Origin: Deinococcus sp. LM3
GTDB taxonomy: Bacteria > Deinococcota > Deinococci > Deinococcales > Deinococcaceae
Assembly (NCBI RefSeq): GCF_002017875.1
Contig: NZ_MUFV01000002.1
Span: forward strand, 310,001-374,000
Direction: 5' to 3'
Length of the DNA stretch: 64,000 nucleotides
Shown: positions 9,276-18,215 of the stretch, in pieces
Position numbering within the stretch: the first letter of the stretch is position 1
Layout: each line of letters opens with the position of its first letter
Program-made: the position numbers and the translations under genes
Notes under the pieces: generated by a model
Seen by the model: only the letters and a program-made list of their open reading frames with translations
Databases searched by the model: none
What the model was told of the DNA's origin: nothing

Positions 9276-11590
9276 CCGGCCGCAGCGGCGATCAGCCGCC
9301 CGGCGCGGTGCGCACGGCCCGGCTGGGCGCGCCGGTGGACCTCACGAACTGCGACCGGGAACCCATCCACATTCCGGGGGCGGCGCAGCCGCACGGGGTC
9401 ATGCTGGTCCTGCGGGACGGGCAGCCCGAACAGGTCAGCGGGAACACCGCCGGGCACTTCGGGCTGGAGGTCGCGCAGGTGCTGGACGGCGGCCTGGGCG
9501 TCCTGCTGGAACCGGAGGTGCTGGAGCGGGTGCAGGCCTCGCTGCGCAGCGAGGCGCTAGACGACAGCCCGCTATTCCTGCTGAGTACGCCCGTCGCCGG
9601 GCGGGGCCTGTTCGACCTGATCGCGCACCGCCGCGCCGGGCTGACCATCCTGGAATTCGAGGCCGTGACGTCCGGCCGGCCCCGCGTGGACGCCTACGCG
9701 GAGGTCAGGCGCGCCATGAACCGCCTGAACAGCGCCGCGAGCCTCTCGGAGTTCACGTCGGTCCTGGCGCGCGAGGTGCGGCAACTGACGGGCTTCGACC
9801 GGGTGATGGTGTACCAGTTCGGGGAGGACGGCACGGGCACCGTGATCGCCGAGGAGCGCCGCGACGACCTGACGCCGTTCCTGGGGCTGCGTTACCCCGC
9901 GTCGGACATTCCGCAGCAGGCGCGGGCGCTGTACGTGCAGAACATGCTGCGGATCATCGCGGACGTGGGGTACGAACCCGCCCCGATGTTCGCGCGCGGG
10001 CCGGAGCAGGAGCCGCTGGACATGAGTTACTGCGTGCTGCGCAGCGTCTCCCCCATTCACCTGCAGTACCTGAAGAACATGGGGGTCGGGGCGTCCATGA
10101 GCGTCAGTCTGGTGCGCGGGCAGGAACTGTGGGGCCTGATCGCCTGTCATCACCAGACGCCCCGGCACCTGCCGTACGACCTGCGCTCGGCGTGCGAGTT
10201 GCTGGGGCAGGTGGCGAGCGTGCAGGTCAGCGCGCGGCAGGAGCAGCTGAACCAGTCGTACCGTCTGAACCTGAAAACCGCGCAGGCGCAGCTGGTCGAG
10301 CGCATGGCCGAGGAACGCGACCTGCTCGAGGCGCTGGTCGGGAGCGACACGAACCTGCTGCAACTGATCGACGCGCCCGGCGCGGCTGTGACCCTGCACG
10401 GCGAGACGGTCCTGCTGGGCGTCACGCCGCCGCGCGAGCAGGTTCAGGCGCTGCTGGCGTGGCTGGACACCCAGCCGGACGGGGACGTGCTGCACACGAC
10501 GACCCTGGCGCGCGAGTACCCGCCCGCCGCGGCGTTCAGCGCGCAGGCGAGCGGCCTGCTCGCCGTGCGGCTCTCGCGGTCCCGGCACGACTACGTGATG
10601 TGGTTCCGGCCCGAGGAGTTGCAGACCGTCACCTGGGGCGGCGACCCGACCAAACCGGTCGAGGTGGCCCCGGACGGCTCCGACCGGCTCACGCCCCGGC
10701 GGTCCTTCGAGGCCTGGATGGAAACCGTGCGCGGCCGCTCCCGGCCCTGGCAGGCCGAGGAACTCGCGGCGGCGCGGGCGCTGCGCCGGGCGATCATGTC
10801 GGTCGTGCTGCGCCGCGTGGAGGAACTCGGCGCGCTGAACGACCACCTGGAACGCAGCAACGCGGACCTCGAGCGCAGCAACGCCGACCTGGACGCCTTC
10901 GCATACATCGCCAGTCACGACCTGAAGGAACCGCTGCGCGGCCTGCACAACTACTCGGTCTTCCTGCTCGAAGCGTACGAACATCAGCTCGACGAGGACG
11001 GCGCGGCGAAACTGCGGACGCTGGTGCGTCTCACGCAGCGCATGGACGCGCTGATCGACTCGCTGCTGCTGTACTCCCGTGTGGGACGCGTGGACCTGAG
11101 TTTCCGGCCCACCGACCTGAACGACCTGCTGCGCGACGTTCTGGACGTCCTGTCTCCCCGGCTGGAGCAGTTGCGGGTGCAAGTGCAGGTCCCGCCGGAC
11201 CTGCCGACCCTGACCGTGGACCGCGTGCGGACCGGCGAGGTCTTCAGCAACCTCGTCACGAACGCCATGAAGTACAACGACAGTCCGCAGCCGACCGTGC
11301 AGATCGGCGCGCTGCGTCCCGGCGGGCGCGGGGACCTGCGCGTGCCGCCGGGCGTGCCGGAACACGCGACCGTGCTGTTCGTGCGCGACAACGGCATCGG
11401 TATCCGCGAGAAGCATTTCGAGAACATCTTCCGGATCTTCAAGCGTCTGCACACCCGCGACCAGTTCGGCGGCGGGACCGGCGCGGGCCTCACCATCGTC
11501 CGCAAGATCGTGGAACGCCACGGCGGGCAGATCTGGGTGGACAGCGAGTACGGTCAGGGCAGCGTGTTCTACTTCACGCTGGAGGCCTGA
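9272..11590 (+). CDS. bphP: Bacteriophytochrome histidine kinase
   Basis: A 772-residue red/far-red photoreceptor kinase. PAS-GAF-PHY sensory core: biliverdin-attachment Cys27 in LTNCDREPIHIPG, PASDIP at 209-214 with Asp212, chromophore-pocket His263 in SPIHLQYLKNMGV, and the PHY tongue motif PRRSF near 476. A coiled coil with LERSNADLERSNADL leads to HisKA with His549 in YIASHDLKEPL, then HATPase (NLVTNAMKYN, VRDNGIGI, GAGLTIV). All key pocket residues are present, so photoconversion is expected. It overlaps bphO by 4 nt and is followed after 1 nt by its response regulator. Confidence 0.95.
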   Translation: MTGRSGDQPPGAVRTARLGAPVDLTNCDREPIHIPGAAQPHGVMLVLRDGQPEQVSGNTAGHFGLEVAQVLDGGLGVLLEPEVLERVQASLRSEALDDSPLFLLSTPVAGRGLFDLIAHRRAGLTILEFEAVTSGRPRVDAYAEVRRAMNRLNSAASLSEFTSVLAREVRQLTGFDRVMVYQFGEDGTGTVIAEERRDDLTPFLGLRYPASDIPQQARALYVQNMLRIIADVGYEPAPMFARGPEQEPLDMSYCVLRSVSPIHLQYLKNMGVGASMSVSLVRGQELWGLIACHHQTPRHLPYDLRSACELLGQVASVQVSARQEQLNQSYRLNLKTAQAQLVERMAEERDLLEALVGSDTNLLQLIDAPGAAVTLHGETVLLGVTPPREQVQALLAWLDTQPDGDVLHTTTLAREYPPAAAFSAQASGLLAVRLSRSRHDYVMWFRPEELQTVTWGGDPTKPVEVAPDGSDRLTPRRSFEAWMETVRGRSRPWQAEELAAARALRRAIMSVVLRRVEELGALNDHLERSNADLERSNADLDAFAYIASHDLKEPLRGLHNYSVFLLEAYEHQLDEDGAAKLRTLVRLTQRMDALIDSLLLYSRVGRVDLSFRPTDLNDLLRDVLDVLSPRLEQLRVQVQVPPDLPTLTVDRVRTGEVFSNLVTNAMKYNDSPQPTVQIGALRPGGRGDLRVPPGVPEHATVLFVRDNGIGIREKHFENIFRIFKRLHTRDQFGGGTGAGLTIVRKIVERHGGQIWVDSEYGQGSVFYFTLEA

Positions 11591-11591
11591 C

Positions 11592-12020
11592 GTGAACGTA
11601 CGGCCCGTCCTGATCGTCGAGGACAGCGACGAGGACTTCGAGGCGATGCGCTGGGCGATGCGCCGCCTGGGCCGCCACGACCCGCTGGAACGCTGCTGCG
11701 ACGGGGACGAGGCCACCGAACGCCTGCGGGACCGCGACCGGCCCTGGCCGCGGGTGGTGCTGCTGGACCTGAACCTGCCCGGCACCGACGGCCTGGAGGT
11801 GCTGGCCTTCATCCGCCGGGACCCGCAGCTGCGCTCACTGCCGGTCGTGGTGCTGTCCACGTCGGCCAGCGAGGAGGACGTGAACGCCTGCTATGACCTG
11901 GGCGTGAACGCCTACCTGATCAAGCCCGTGAACTTCGAGCAGTTCACCGAGCAGCTGCGTGTCACGCTGGACTTCTGGCTGGACCTGGCCCGCCTGCCCG
12001 AACCGCCGGAACGCCCGTGA
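11592..12020 (+). CDS. Single-domain response regulator, phytochrome partner
   Basis: A 142-residue stand-alone receiver domain of the Rcp1 type. Acidic pocket in VLIVEDSDED, phospho-acceptor Asp59 in VVLLDLNLPGTDG, switch Ser/Thr in VVLSTSA, and Lys111 in LIKPVN. There is no output domain, so it passes the phosphoryl group on or acts by protein contact. It starts at GTG one nt after the bphP stop, and its stop overlaps the next GTG, placing it in the bphO-bphP operon. Confidence 0.92.
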   Translation: MNVRPVLIVEDSDEDFEAMRWAMRRLGRHDPLERCCDGDEATERLRDRDRPWPRVVLLDLNLPGTDGLEVLAFIRRDPQLRSLPVVVLSTSASEEDVNACYDLGVNAYLIKPVNFEQFTEQLRVTLDFWLDLARLPEPPERP

Positions 12021-13939
12021 GCGGCCCGTCGCTGCGCGTCCTGATCGTCGAGGACAGCCCGGAAGACGCCGAGACCTACCGCCACCACCTGAACGGCTGG
12101 GAGGCGTTCGAGATCAGCACCCGCGTCGAACCGCTCGGCGAGGACGGCCTGGACGCCCTGCGCGACTGGTCGCCGGACGCGCTGCTGCTCGACTACCGGC
12201 TGCCGGACATGACCGGACTGGAATTCCTGCGCGAGGCGCGGCCCGGCTGCGCCGTGATCGTCCTGACCGGCGTCGGGGACGAGCAGGTGGCCGTGGAAGC
12301 CATGCAACTGGGCGCGCAGGATTACCTCGTCAAGGGACGGCTGACGGCCGCGCGGCTGCGCCAGTCGCTGGAACGCGCCGTGAACACCCACGCCCTGGAA
12401 CGCGAGTTGCGGCGTTCCCGCGAACGGACCGCCGCGATCCTGGGGTCCATCACGGACGGCTTCCTGAGTTTCGGGCCGGACGGACAGGCCGCCGAACTGA
12501 ACGGCGCGGCCGCCGGGCTGCTCGGCGCGCAGCTGCCCATGCCCGGCCCGCCGTTCGCCTGGGACAGCAGCGGCGCGTTCGCGCAGGCCATGCGCCGCGC
12601 GCAGGAGACCGGCGCGTTCACCACCGCCGAGGTGCCGGTGGACGTCACGAACCGCTGGTTGCACGCCCGGCTGTACCCCTCGGACGCCGGCCTGACCGCG
12701 TACCTGTACGACGTGACCGAGCGGAGGCAGGCCGAGCGGCGCGCGCAGCGGCAATCCCGGCAACTCCAGAACCTGTACGACGCGGCCTTCACCCTGAACA
12801 CCGTCCGGGAACGCCAGGACGTCCTGAACGCCGCCGTGCAGATCAGCCGGGACCTGCTCGGCACCCAGCAGGTGACGCTGGCTGTCCCGAACGACCCGCC
12901 GGGCGAGTGGCAGTTCAGCGGCCTGACCGGCCCGCCCGCCGACGACCTGCGGCGCGTGCTGGAACAGATCACGCCGGACGTCACCGGCGCCCTGCGGGAC
13001 GGCCCCTGGACCGCGCTGCCCCTCGTGCGAGCCACGGACCCCGAACGTGACCCGGACAGCCTGCTGGGCGTACTGGCCTTCTCCAGCCCGGACGGCCCCC
13101 CGGACCCCGACACCGAGACGCTGCTGCTGACGCTGGGGCAGATGCTCTCGCACGCCCTGACCCGCTCGGCACTGGTCGAGGCGGACCGCCAGCACCGCGA
13201 GCACCTCGAGGAGCGCGTGCAGGCCCGCACCGCCGCGCTGGAACGCAGCAACCGCGAACTCGAACAGTTCGCGTACGTCGCCAGCCACGACCTGAAAGAA
13301 CCGCTGCGGACCATCAGCTCCTTCACGCAGCTGCTGCAGAGCCGCTACGGCCCGCAGCTCGACGAACGGGCGCAGCGGTACATCGACATCACCGTCGCGG
13401 GGGCGCAGCGCATGTCCACCCTGATCGAGGACGTCCTGGCCGTCAGTCGCCTGAACACCCAGCCCAGCGTCCCCACCCTGACCGACCTGGGCGCCGTCGC
13501 CGCGAACGTCACCGCGCAGCTGCAGGCCCTGACCGACCAGACGGGCGCCCAGGTGCGCGTGGACTCGCTGCCCCGCCTGATGGTGGACCCCACCCAGTTC
13601 ACGCAGCTGCTCCAGAACCTGATCGGCAACGCCCTGAAATTCCGCCGCGAAGGCACGCCCCCGCAGGTGCACCTGCGCGCGCAGCCGCACCCGGACGGCT
13701 GGCAGTTCACGGTCAGCGACAACGGCATCGGCATCGAACCGGCGTACTTCGAGCGGGTGTTCGTGATCTTCCAGCGGCTGCACAACCGCGAGCATTACCA
13801 GGGCAACGGCATCGGCCTGGCACTGTGCCGCAAGATCGTCGAGGCACGCGGCGGCGCCATCTGGATGACCGGGAACGCGCAGGGCGGCACGGACGTGCAC
13901 TTCACGGTTCCCTTCCAGTCCGGCGACACCGCTTCCTGA
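12017..13939 (+). CDS. Receiver-PAS-GAF hybrid histidine kinase
   Basis: A 640-residue cytoplasmic protein. Residues 1-120 are a receiver domain with Asp59 in LLLDYRLPDMTG; about 135-235 a PAS-like segment (ILGSITDGFLSFGPDG); about 245-385 a GAF-like module; then a coiled coil, HisKA with His424 in YVASHDLKEPL, and HATPase (NLIGNALKFR, VSDNGIGI, GIGLALCRKI). The kinase half is closely like that of bphP. Overlap with the preceding regulator and operon position suggest it continues the phytochrome phosphorelay. GTG start. Confidence 0.88.
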   Translation: MSGPSLRVLIVEDSPEDAETYRHHLNGWEAFEISTRVEPLGEDGLDALRDWSPDALLLDYRLPDMTGLEFLREARPGCAVIVLTGVGDEQVAVEAMQLGAQDYLVKGRLTAARLRQSLERAVNTHALERELRRSRERTAAILGSITDGFLSFGPDGQAAELNGAAAGLLGAQLPMPGPPFAWDSSGAFAQAMRRAQETGAFTTAEVPVDVTNRWLHARLYPSDAGLTAYLYDVTERRQAERRAQRQSRQLQNLYDAAFTLNTVRERQDVLNAAVQISRDLLGTQQVTLAVPNDPPGEWQFSGLTGPPADDLRRVLEQITPDVTGALRDGPWTALPLVRATDPERDPDSLLGVLAFSSPDGPPDPDTETLLLTLGQMLSHALTRSALVEADRQHREHLEERVQARTAALERSNRELEQFAYVASHDLKEPLRTISSFTQLLQSRYGPQLDERAQRYIDITVAGAQRMSTLIEDVLAVSRLNTQPSVPTLTDLGAVAANVTAQLQALTDQTGAQVRVDSLPRLMVDPTQFTQLLQNLIGNALKFRREGTPPQVHLRAQPHPDGWQFTVSDNGIGIEPAYFERVFVIFQRLHNREHYQGNGIGLALCRKIVEARGGAIWMTGNAQGGTDVHFTVPFQSGDTAS

Positions 13940-13963
13940 CCGACCCGCGCTCTGGAAGCCGGA

Positions 13964-14335
13964 TCAGGAGCCGAGCATCGCCGTGACCCGTTCGAGCAGT
14001 TCCATCGGACTGAACGGCTTGATCAGGTACGCGTCCGCGCCGGCCTGCTGCCCGGCGTGCAGGTCGGCCCGCTGCGCGCGGGCCGTGACCAGAATCACCG
14101 GCACGTCCCGCAGCGCAGGGTCGGCCTTCACGGCCGCGCACACCTGATACCCGTCGAGTTCGCCGGGCATCATCACGTCCAGGATGATCAGGTCGGGCCT
14201 GCGGGCGCGCGCGTCGGCCAGCGCCTGCACGCCGTCCTCGGCTTCCAGGACCGTGAACGGCCCGCCCAGCAGGGTCATGCGAATCAGTTTGCGGAGATCG
14301 GCGTGGTCGTCGGCAATCAGTATGGTTCGGTTCAT
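13964..14335 (-). CDS. Single-domain response regulator
   Basis: A 123-residue receiver domain: acidic pair in LIADDHADLRK, phospho-acceptor Asp53 in LIILDVMMPGELDG, switch Thr in LVTARAQ and Lys in LIKPFSP. No output domain. ATG 14335 overlaps the stop of the upstream sensor kinase (ATGA), so it is translationally coupled to it and is its likely partner. Confidence 0.9.
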   Translation of the reverse strand: MNRTILIADDHADLRKLIRMTLLGGPFTVLEAEDGVQALADARARRPDLIILDVMMPGELDGYQVCAAVKADPALRDVPVILVTARAQRADLHAGQQAGADAYLIKPFSPMELLERVTAMLGS

Positions 14336-17271
14336 GGGTGGCCTGCCTGTGCTGTGAGGGAACCTGACGCGCCCCCGGCCGGCGCGGCAGAAGGAAACGA
14401 GAGGGTGACGGCGGTGCCCTGCCCCGGAACGCTCGCCAGGGTCGCCTCGCCCCCGTGGCAGCGCATGATCTCCTGCACCAGACTGAGCCCCAGTCCGGTG
14501 CCGGGAATGCGGCCGGACGCGTCGGCCCGGTAGAAGCGTTCGAAGGCGCGGCGGCACTGGTCGGCGGTCATGCCGATGCCCTGATCGGTCACGCGGACCG
14601 CCACGGTCCCGCCCGGCGCGGACACCACCTGCACGTGCACCTCCCCGCCAGAGGGAGAGTACTTGAAGGCGTTCGAGAGGACGTTCCCGAGCGCCTGCTG
14701 GAACTTCGCGGCGTCCACCCGGACGTTCAGGTCGTCCGGGACGCTCAGGTGCAGGCGGTCCGTCTCGCCGGGCGGCGTGAAGGCCCGCGCCGCGCCGCGC
14801 ACCAGCGGCGCGAGCGGCTGATCCAGGAATTCGAAGTCCTGACGGTCGCGCGCCTCGATCCGCGCGAGGTCCAGCAGCTCGCCCAGCAGCACGATCAGAC
14901 GTCCCGCCTGCCGGTAGATGGTGTCCAGCAGGTCGCGGGTGGTGTCCGCGTCCAGCGAGCGGGTCAGGAGCAGTTCCGTGAAGCCGTAGATGCTGGTCAT
15001 CGGCGTGCGCAGTTCGTGCGCGGCCGTGGACAGGAACTCGCTTTTCATCAGGCTGATCTCCGCTTCCGGCGTGATGTCCCGGAAGTACATGACGCGGCCC
15101 AGCGCCTCGCCGCTTCCGCCTTCCATGACGCGCGTGGCCCGTTTCAGTACGCGCCGGGCCGGGCAGGACACCTGCAGGGCGTCGCCGCCCAGCCCGGCCA
15201 GCGGCACGGCCTCGCTGCGCAAGAGCAGCAGCGCCTCCAGCCCGGCCTCGTCCAGGCCCGTCAGTTCAGCGGCGCTCAGGCCGGTCAGCCGCTCGAAGGC
15301 GGGGTTCGACTCGGTGATGCGGTCGTCCGGGCCGAAGGTCACGAATCCGTCCGGGCTGACGTTGAACACCGAGTCGAGCTGCACGGTCCGTTCCCGCAGC
15401 TGCGCTTCCGCCGCGAGCCGGTCCGTGATGTCCCGCAGGAACCCGGCGTACACGGGCGGGTCGGTCGGGAGGCGCACCACGGTCAGCTCCACCGGGAATT
15501 CCTGCCCGTCCGCGCGGCAGGCGAGCAGTTCCAGCCGCTGCCCCAGGATGTGGTCCGGGCCGCCGCGCCGCACGCGTTCCATGCCGCGCGCATGCGCCTC
15601 ACGCATGGCGGGCGGCACGATCAGCTGCGCCATGGACTGCCCGATCGCACGGGTGCGCGGCACGGCGAAGATCTGCTCGGCCGCCGGGTTGAATTCCGTG
15701 ATGACACCCCGCTCGTCACTGGTGATGATCGCGTCCAGCGACGCCCCGATGATCGCCTTCAGGCGGGCCTCGCTGGAGCGCAGCAGCGCGCCCGCCTGCT
15801 CGCGCTCGGCGTGCGTCTCTGCCCACTGCCCGATCAGGCGCAGGTAATCCTCGTCCGCCGCGCTGAAGGGCGGGTCCGGCGGGTCCCGCCGGAAGATCAG
15901 CACGCCGCGCGTCTCACCGTCCACCCGGACCGGCACGGCGCACACCTGACCGGCGCCGCAGCGTCCCCCGTCCGGCGCGGACCGGGCGGCGCAGTCGAGC
16001 AGTCCCGCCCGGACGTCCGGGTCCGCCGGACCGGCCGCGCCAGCCAGCAGCGCCAGCCGCCACGACGCGCCGTCCGGCACGGCGTAGGCGCCCACACCGC
16101 CGAACGCGTCGCGGCCCAGCTGCAACAGCCGCGCCAGCGTCCGGTCCAGGCCGGCGGCACCCGGCTCCGCAGCGCCCGGCTCCAGAGCACCAGGCTCCGC
16201 CATGCCCGGACCGGCATCCGGCGTGGCCGCCACGTCGTACAGCGCGCGCAGCCGCGCCTGGGCGCGTTTCAGGTCCGTCAGGTCCGTCAGGACGGCGATC
16301 TGCCCGCCGGTGGCGCGCGGCACGGCCGTCACGAGCACCTGCCGCTCCTGCCCGTCCGGGCGGCGCAGCACGACCTCCGCCGCGCGCCGCTCCGTTCCGT
16401 CGGCTGGCCAGGGACGCAGGTCCGGCACAGCGCGGTCCACCGGCTCGCCCAGCAGGTCCGCCGGGGCGCGGTCCACCAGCGCCGCGAAGGCCGGATTCAC
16501 GTACGAGAACTGCCCGTCCGCGTCGGTCACGATCAGGCCTTCGCCCATGGTTTCCGTGAGCTGCACCGCGAAATCCCGGTCACGCTGCGCGGCGGCCTGC
16601 GCGGCCCGTAACGCCTCGGCGCCCCGTTCCAGTTCCGCCCGCGCCCGCTCGGCCTCGCGGGTCCGTCTGACCTCGGTCGCCAGCGCCCGCGCGGCATTGC
16701 GCATCAGGAGCCACACGCTGAACCCGGTCAGGCCCGCCAGCAGCGCCCCCAGGCCCGCCAGGGTCTGCTCTGCCGCGCGCAGGTTCGCCGCGATACCGTT
16801 GCGCTGACGGTCCAGCGCCTGAAGGGCCGCCGTGTACGTCCGCAGCGCCACGTCCATCACGGTTTCCATCTGCCTGTTCCCGCCAGGACCGCTCAGCTGC
16901 GCCGGGGTAAAGCCCTGAACGGCCAGCACCGCTCGGTTCAGGGCCTCGCGCTCCGCGGCCGGCAGCTGATCCACGAGCTGCTCGTCCGCCACGACCTGCC
17001 CCTTGGACTGCAGGATGGCCAGCGGCACCTCCAGCTGCGCGGGCGTGGCCCCGCGACCCACCATCACCTGCACCTCGGCCGTCTGCCGCACGAACTCCGA
17101 GAACGACCAACCGGTGATGGACGCCCCGGACAGCTGCGCCACGCGGTTCAGGTGCATGAACGTGAACGCGAAACTCACGGCGGTCAGCACGACCACCGCG
17201 CCCAGCAGCAGCAGACTGAGCGGCGCGGCCCATCCGCCCCGCCCCGCGCTCCGGCTCAGCAGGCCCCGCAC
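14332..17271 (-). CDS. Membrane sensor histidine kinase with PAS and GAF domains
   Basis: A 979-residue protein. A first TM helix at about 18-40 and a second near 180-200 bracket an extracytoplasmic region of ~140 residues. Then come a coiled coil, PAS (about 240-340), GAF-like (about 375-490), PAS (about 505-620), a further PAS-like segment (about 620-730), HisKA with His752 in FLSTAAHELRTPM and HATPase (NVLSNAFKYSP, VTDQGIGM, GTGLGLSLV). Start is 3 nt after the stop of the SUOX-like lipoprotein gene and its end overlaps the response regulator, so the three form one operon. The lipoprotein could present a signal to the outer loop. Confidence 0.87.
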   Translation of the reverse strand: MRGLLSRSAGRGGWAAPLSLLLLGAVVVLTAVSFAFTFMHLNRVAQLSGASITGWSFSEFVRQTAEVQVMVGRGATPAQLEVPLAILQSKGQVVADEQLVDQLPAAEREALNRAVLAVQGFTPAQLSGPGGNRQMETVMDVALRTYTAALQALDRQRNGIAANLRAAEQTLAGLGALLAGLTGFSVWLLMRNAARALATEVRRTREAERARAELERGAEALRAAQAAAQRDRDFAVQLTETMGEGLIVTDADGQFSYVNPAFAALVDRAPADLLGEPVDRAVPDLRPWPADGTERRAAEVVLRRPDGQERQVLVTAVPRATGGQIAVLTDLTDLKRAQARLRALYDVAATPDAGPGMAEPGALEPGAAEPGAAGLDRTLARLLQLGRDAFGGVGAYAVPDGASWRLALLAGAAGPADPDVRAGLLDCAARSAPDGGRCGAGQVCAVPVRVDGETRGVLIFRRDPPDPPFSAADEDYLRLIGQWAETHAEREQAGALLRSSEARLKAIIGASLDAIITSDERGVITEFNPAAEQIFAVPRTRAIGQSMAQLIVPPAMREAHARGMERVRRGGPDHILGQRLELLACRADGQEFPVELTVVRLPTDPPVYAGFLRDITDRLAAEAQLRERTVQLDSVFNVSPDGFVTFGPDDRITESNPAFERLTGLSAAELTGLDEAGLEALLLLRSEAVPLAGLGGDALQVSCPARRVLKRATRVMEGGSGEALGRVMYFRDITPEAEISLMKSEFLSTAAHELRTPMTSIYGFTELLLTRSLDADTTRDLLDTIYRQAGRLIVLLGELLDLARIEARDRQDFEFLDQPLAPLVRGAARAFTPPGETDRLHLSVPDDLNVRVDAAKFQQALGNVLSNAFKYSPSGGEVHVQVVSAPGGTVAVRVTDQGIGMTADQCRRAFERFYRADASGRIPGTGLGLSLVQEIMRCHGGEATLASVPGQGTAVTLSFPSAAPAGGASGSLTAQAGHP

Positions 17272-17274
17272 CGC

Positions 17275-17790
17275 TCAGTCCGTGCGTTCCGTGATGCCCA
17301 TCATCTGCCAGACCCACGCGGCGTTGTAGATGGTCGGGTCGAGTTTGAACGCGTGGTACGGGAACGTCAGGTACACCGGGCCGTAATTCCGCAGTTCCAG
17401 CAGTTCCTCGCCGGATTTGAGCGCCACGATCACCGGCACGTCCCGCAGCGGCCCCAGCTTCAGGTCGGTCGAGTAACGGTCGTGCGCCGTCAGGTGCAAC
17501 GTCGCGTCCGGCGCGATGCCCGCCGCGTCCAGAACGCTGCTCAGCAGCGGCCCCGTGTACTCGTGCACCTCGTTCTTGCGGGAAGGGTCGGGCGTCGTGA
17601 AACTCACCAGTCCCAGCGCCGCCAGTTGCGCCCGCGTGAACGTCACGGCCTTCCCGGACGCGGGCGTGACCGTCAGGACCACCGGCCCGGCCGCCGACAG
17701 CTGCGGATCCGGGCCGACCTTCACGTAAGGATCCGGCCCGCTCTGACAGGCGCACAGCAGCAGTAAGGGGAATACGCGAATGGAATTCAT
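17275..17790 (-). CDS. Lipoprotein with molybdopterin-binding (SUOX-like) fold
   Basis: A 171-residue protein with a lipoprotein signal peptide (IRVFPLLLLCACQSG; lipobox Cys near 15). The rest resembles the oxidoreductase molybdopterin-binding domain: VVLTV, YTGPLLSSVLDAAGI, VPVIVALKSGEEL, and a C-terminal LTFPYHAF...AWVWQMMGI. The molybdenum-ligand cysteine of true SUOX enzymes is not seen, so it may sense rather than catalyse. ATG 17790 has GGGGAGG upstream. First gene of a lipoprotein-kinase-regulator operon, which suggests an envelope-located partner of the kinase. Confidence 0.65.
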   Translation of the reverse strand: MNSIRVFPLLLLCACQSGPDPYVKVGPDPQLSAAGPVVLTVTPASGKAVTFTRAQLAALGLVSFTTPDPSRKNEVHEYTGPLLSSVLDAAGIAPDATLHLTAHDRYSTDLKLGPLRDVPVIVALKSGEELLELRNYGPVYLTFPYHAFKLDPTIYNAAWVWQMMGITERTD

Positions 17791-17906
17791 GACCCTGAAA
17801 CCTCCCCACACGCCGGGAGGGGGCGTGTTCCGCCCATCGTGACACCCGGACTCCTACGCTTTTCTTGCAGCGCGCCTCCCCCCCTGCGGTCCTCGCCGCG
17901 AACACC

Positions 17907-18046
17907 TGATACGGACTCCGATTGAAGGGGCTACAAAGACCCTTCAATCCGAGCGGATGCGAGTGGGAGTCAAGCGGGTTCCGGACGTGGAGCTGACAAT
18001 CCGGTGAAGTCCCGGATTGTTAGCGAAACAAACGGAATCCGTATGA
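17907..18046. repeat. TIR element, copy 1 (140 bp)
   Basis: Begins TGATACGGACTCCG and ends CGGAATCCGTATGA, an imperfect terminal inverted repeat. Inside are hairpins ATTGAAGGG.../CCTTCAAT and ACAATCCGG...CCGGATTGT. It carries no gene and matches the copies at 19035, 46121 and 52737, here in the opposite orientation to the last. It fills part of the 425-bp gap between the lipoprotein and HD-GYP genes; I see nothing else in that gap except the HD-GYP promoter. Confidence 0.75.
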
Positions 18047-18203
18047 GCCCGGACGACCGGCAGATCCGCCAGGTCCGTAGAACGGCCCCGCACAGTGCAA
18101 GCCAAGCGGCCCTGCGGGCGTGCAGCTGGCCACCCGGCACACTGGCGGCCTGCCAACGAAACAGACGGACTCCCCTGAAAGACTCCTGCACGAATCTCCC
18201 GCG

Positions 18204-18209
18204 TACGCT
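18204..18209 (+). promoter_or_regulatory. -10 box of the HD-GYP gene
   Basis: TACGCT, 6 nt before ATG 18216; leaderless geometry. Confidence 0.5.
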
Positions 18210-18215
18210 ATGGGC

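Noticed and set aside
14455..16611. A long plus-strand open frame over the membrane sensor kinase
   Set aside because: Composition is His/Arg/Gln-rich and lacks any fold signature, whereas the opposite strand encodes a complete kinase.
17275..17790. Active sulfite oxidase-type molybdenum enzyme
   Set aside because: Only ~170 residues, and the only cysteine visible is in the lipobox; no Mo-ligand cysteine.
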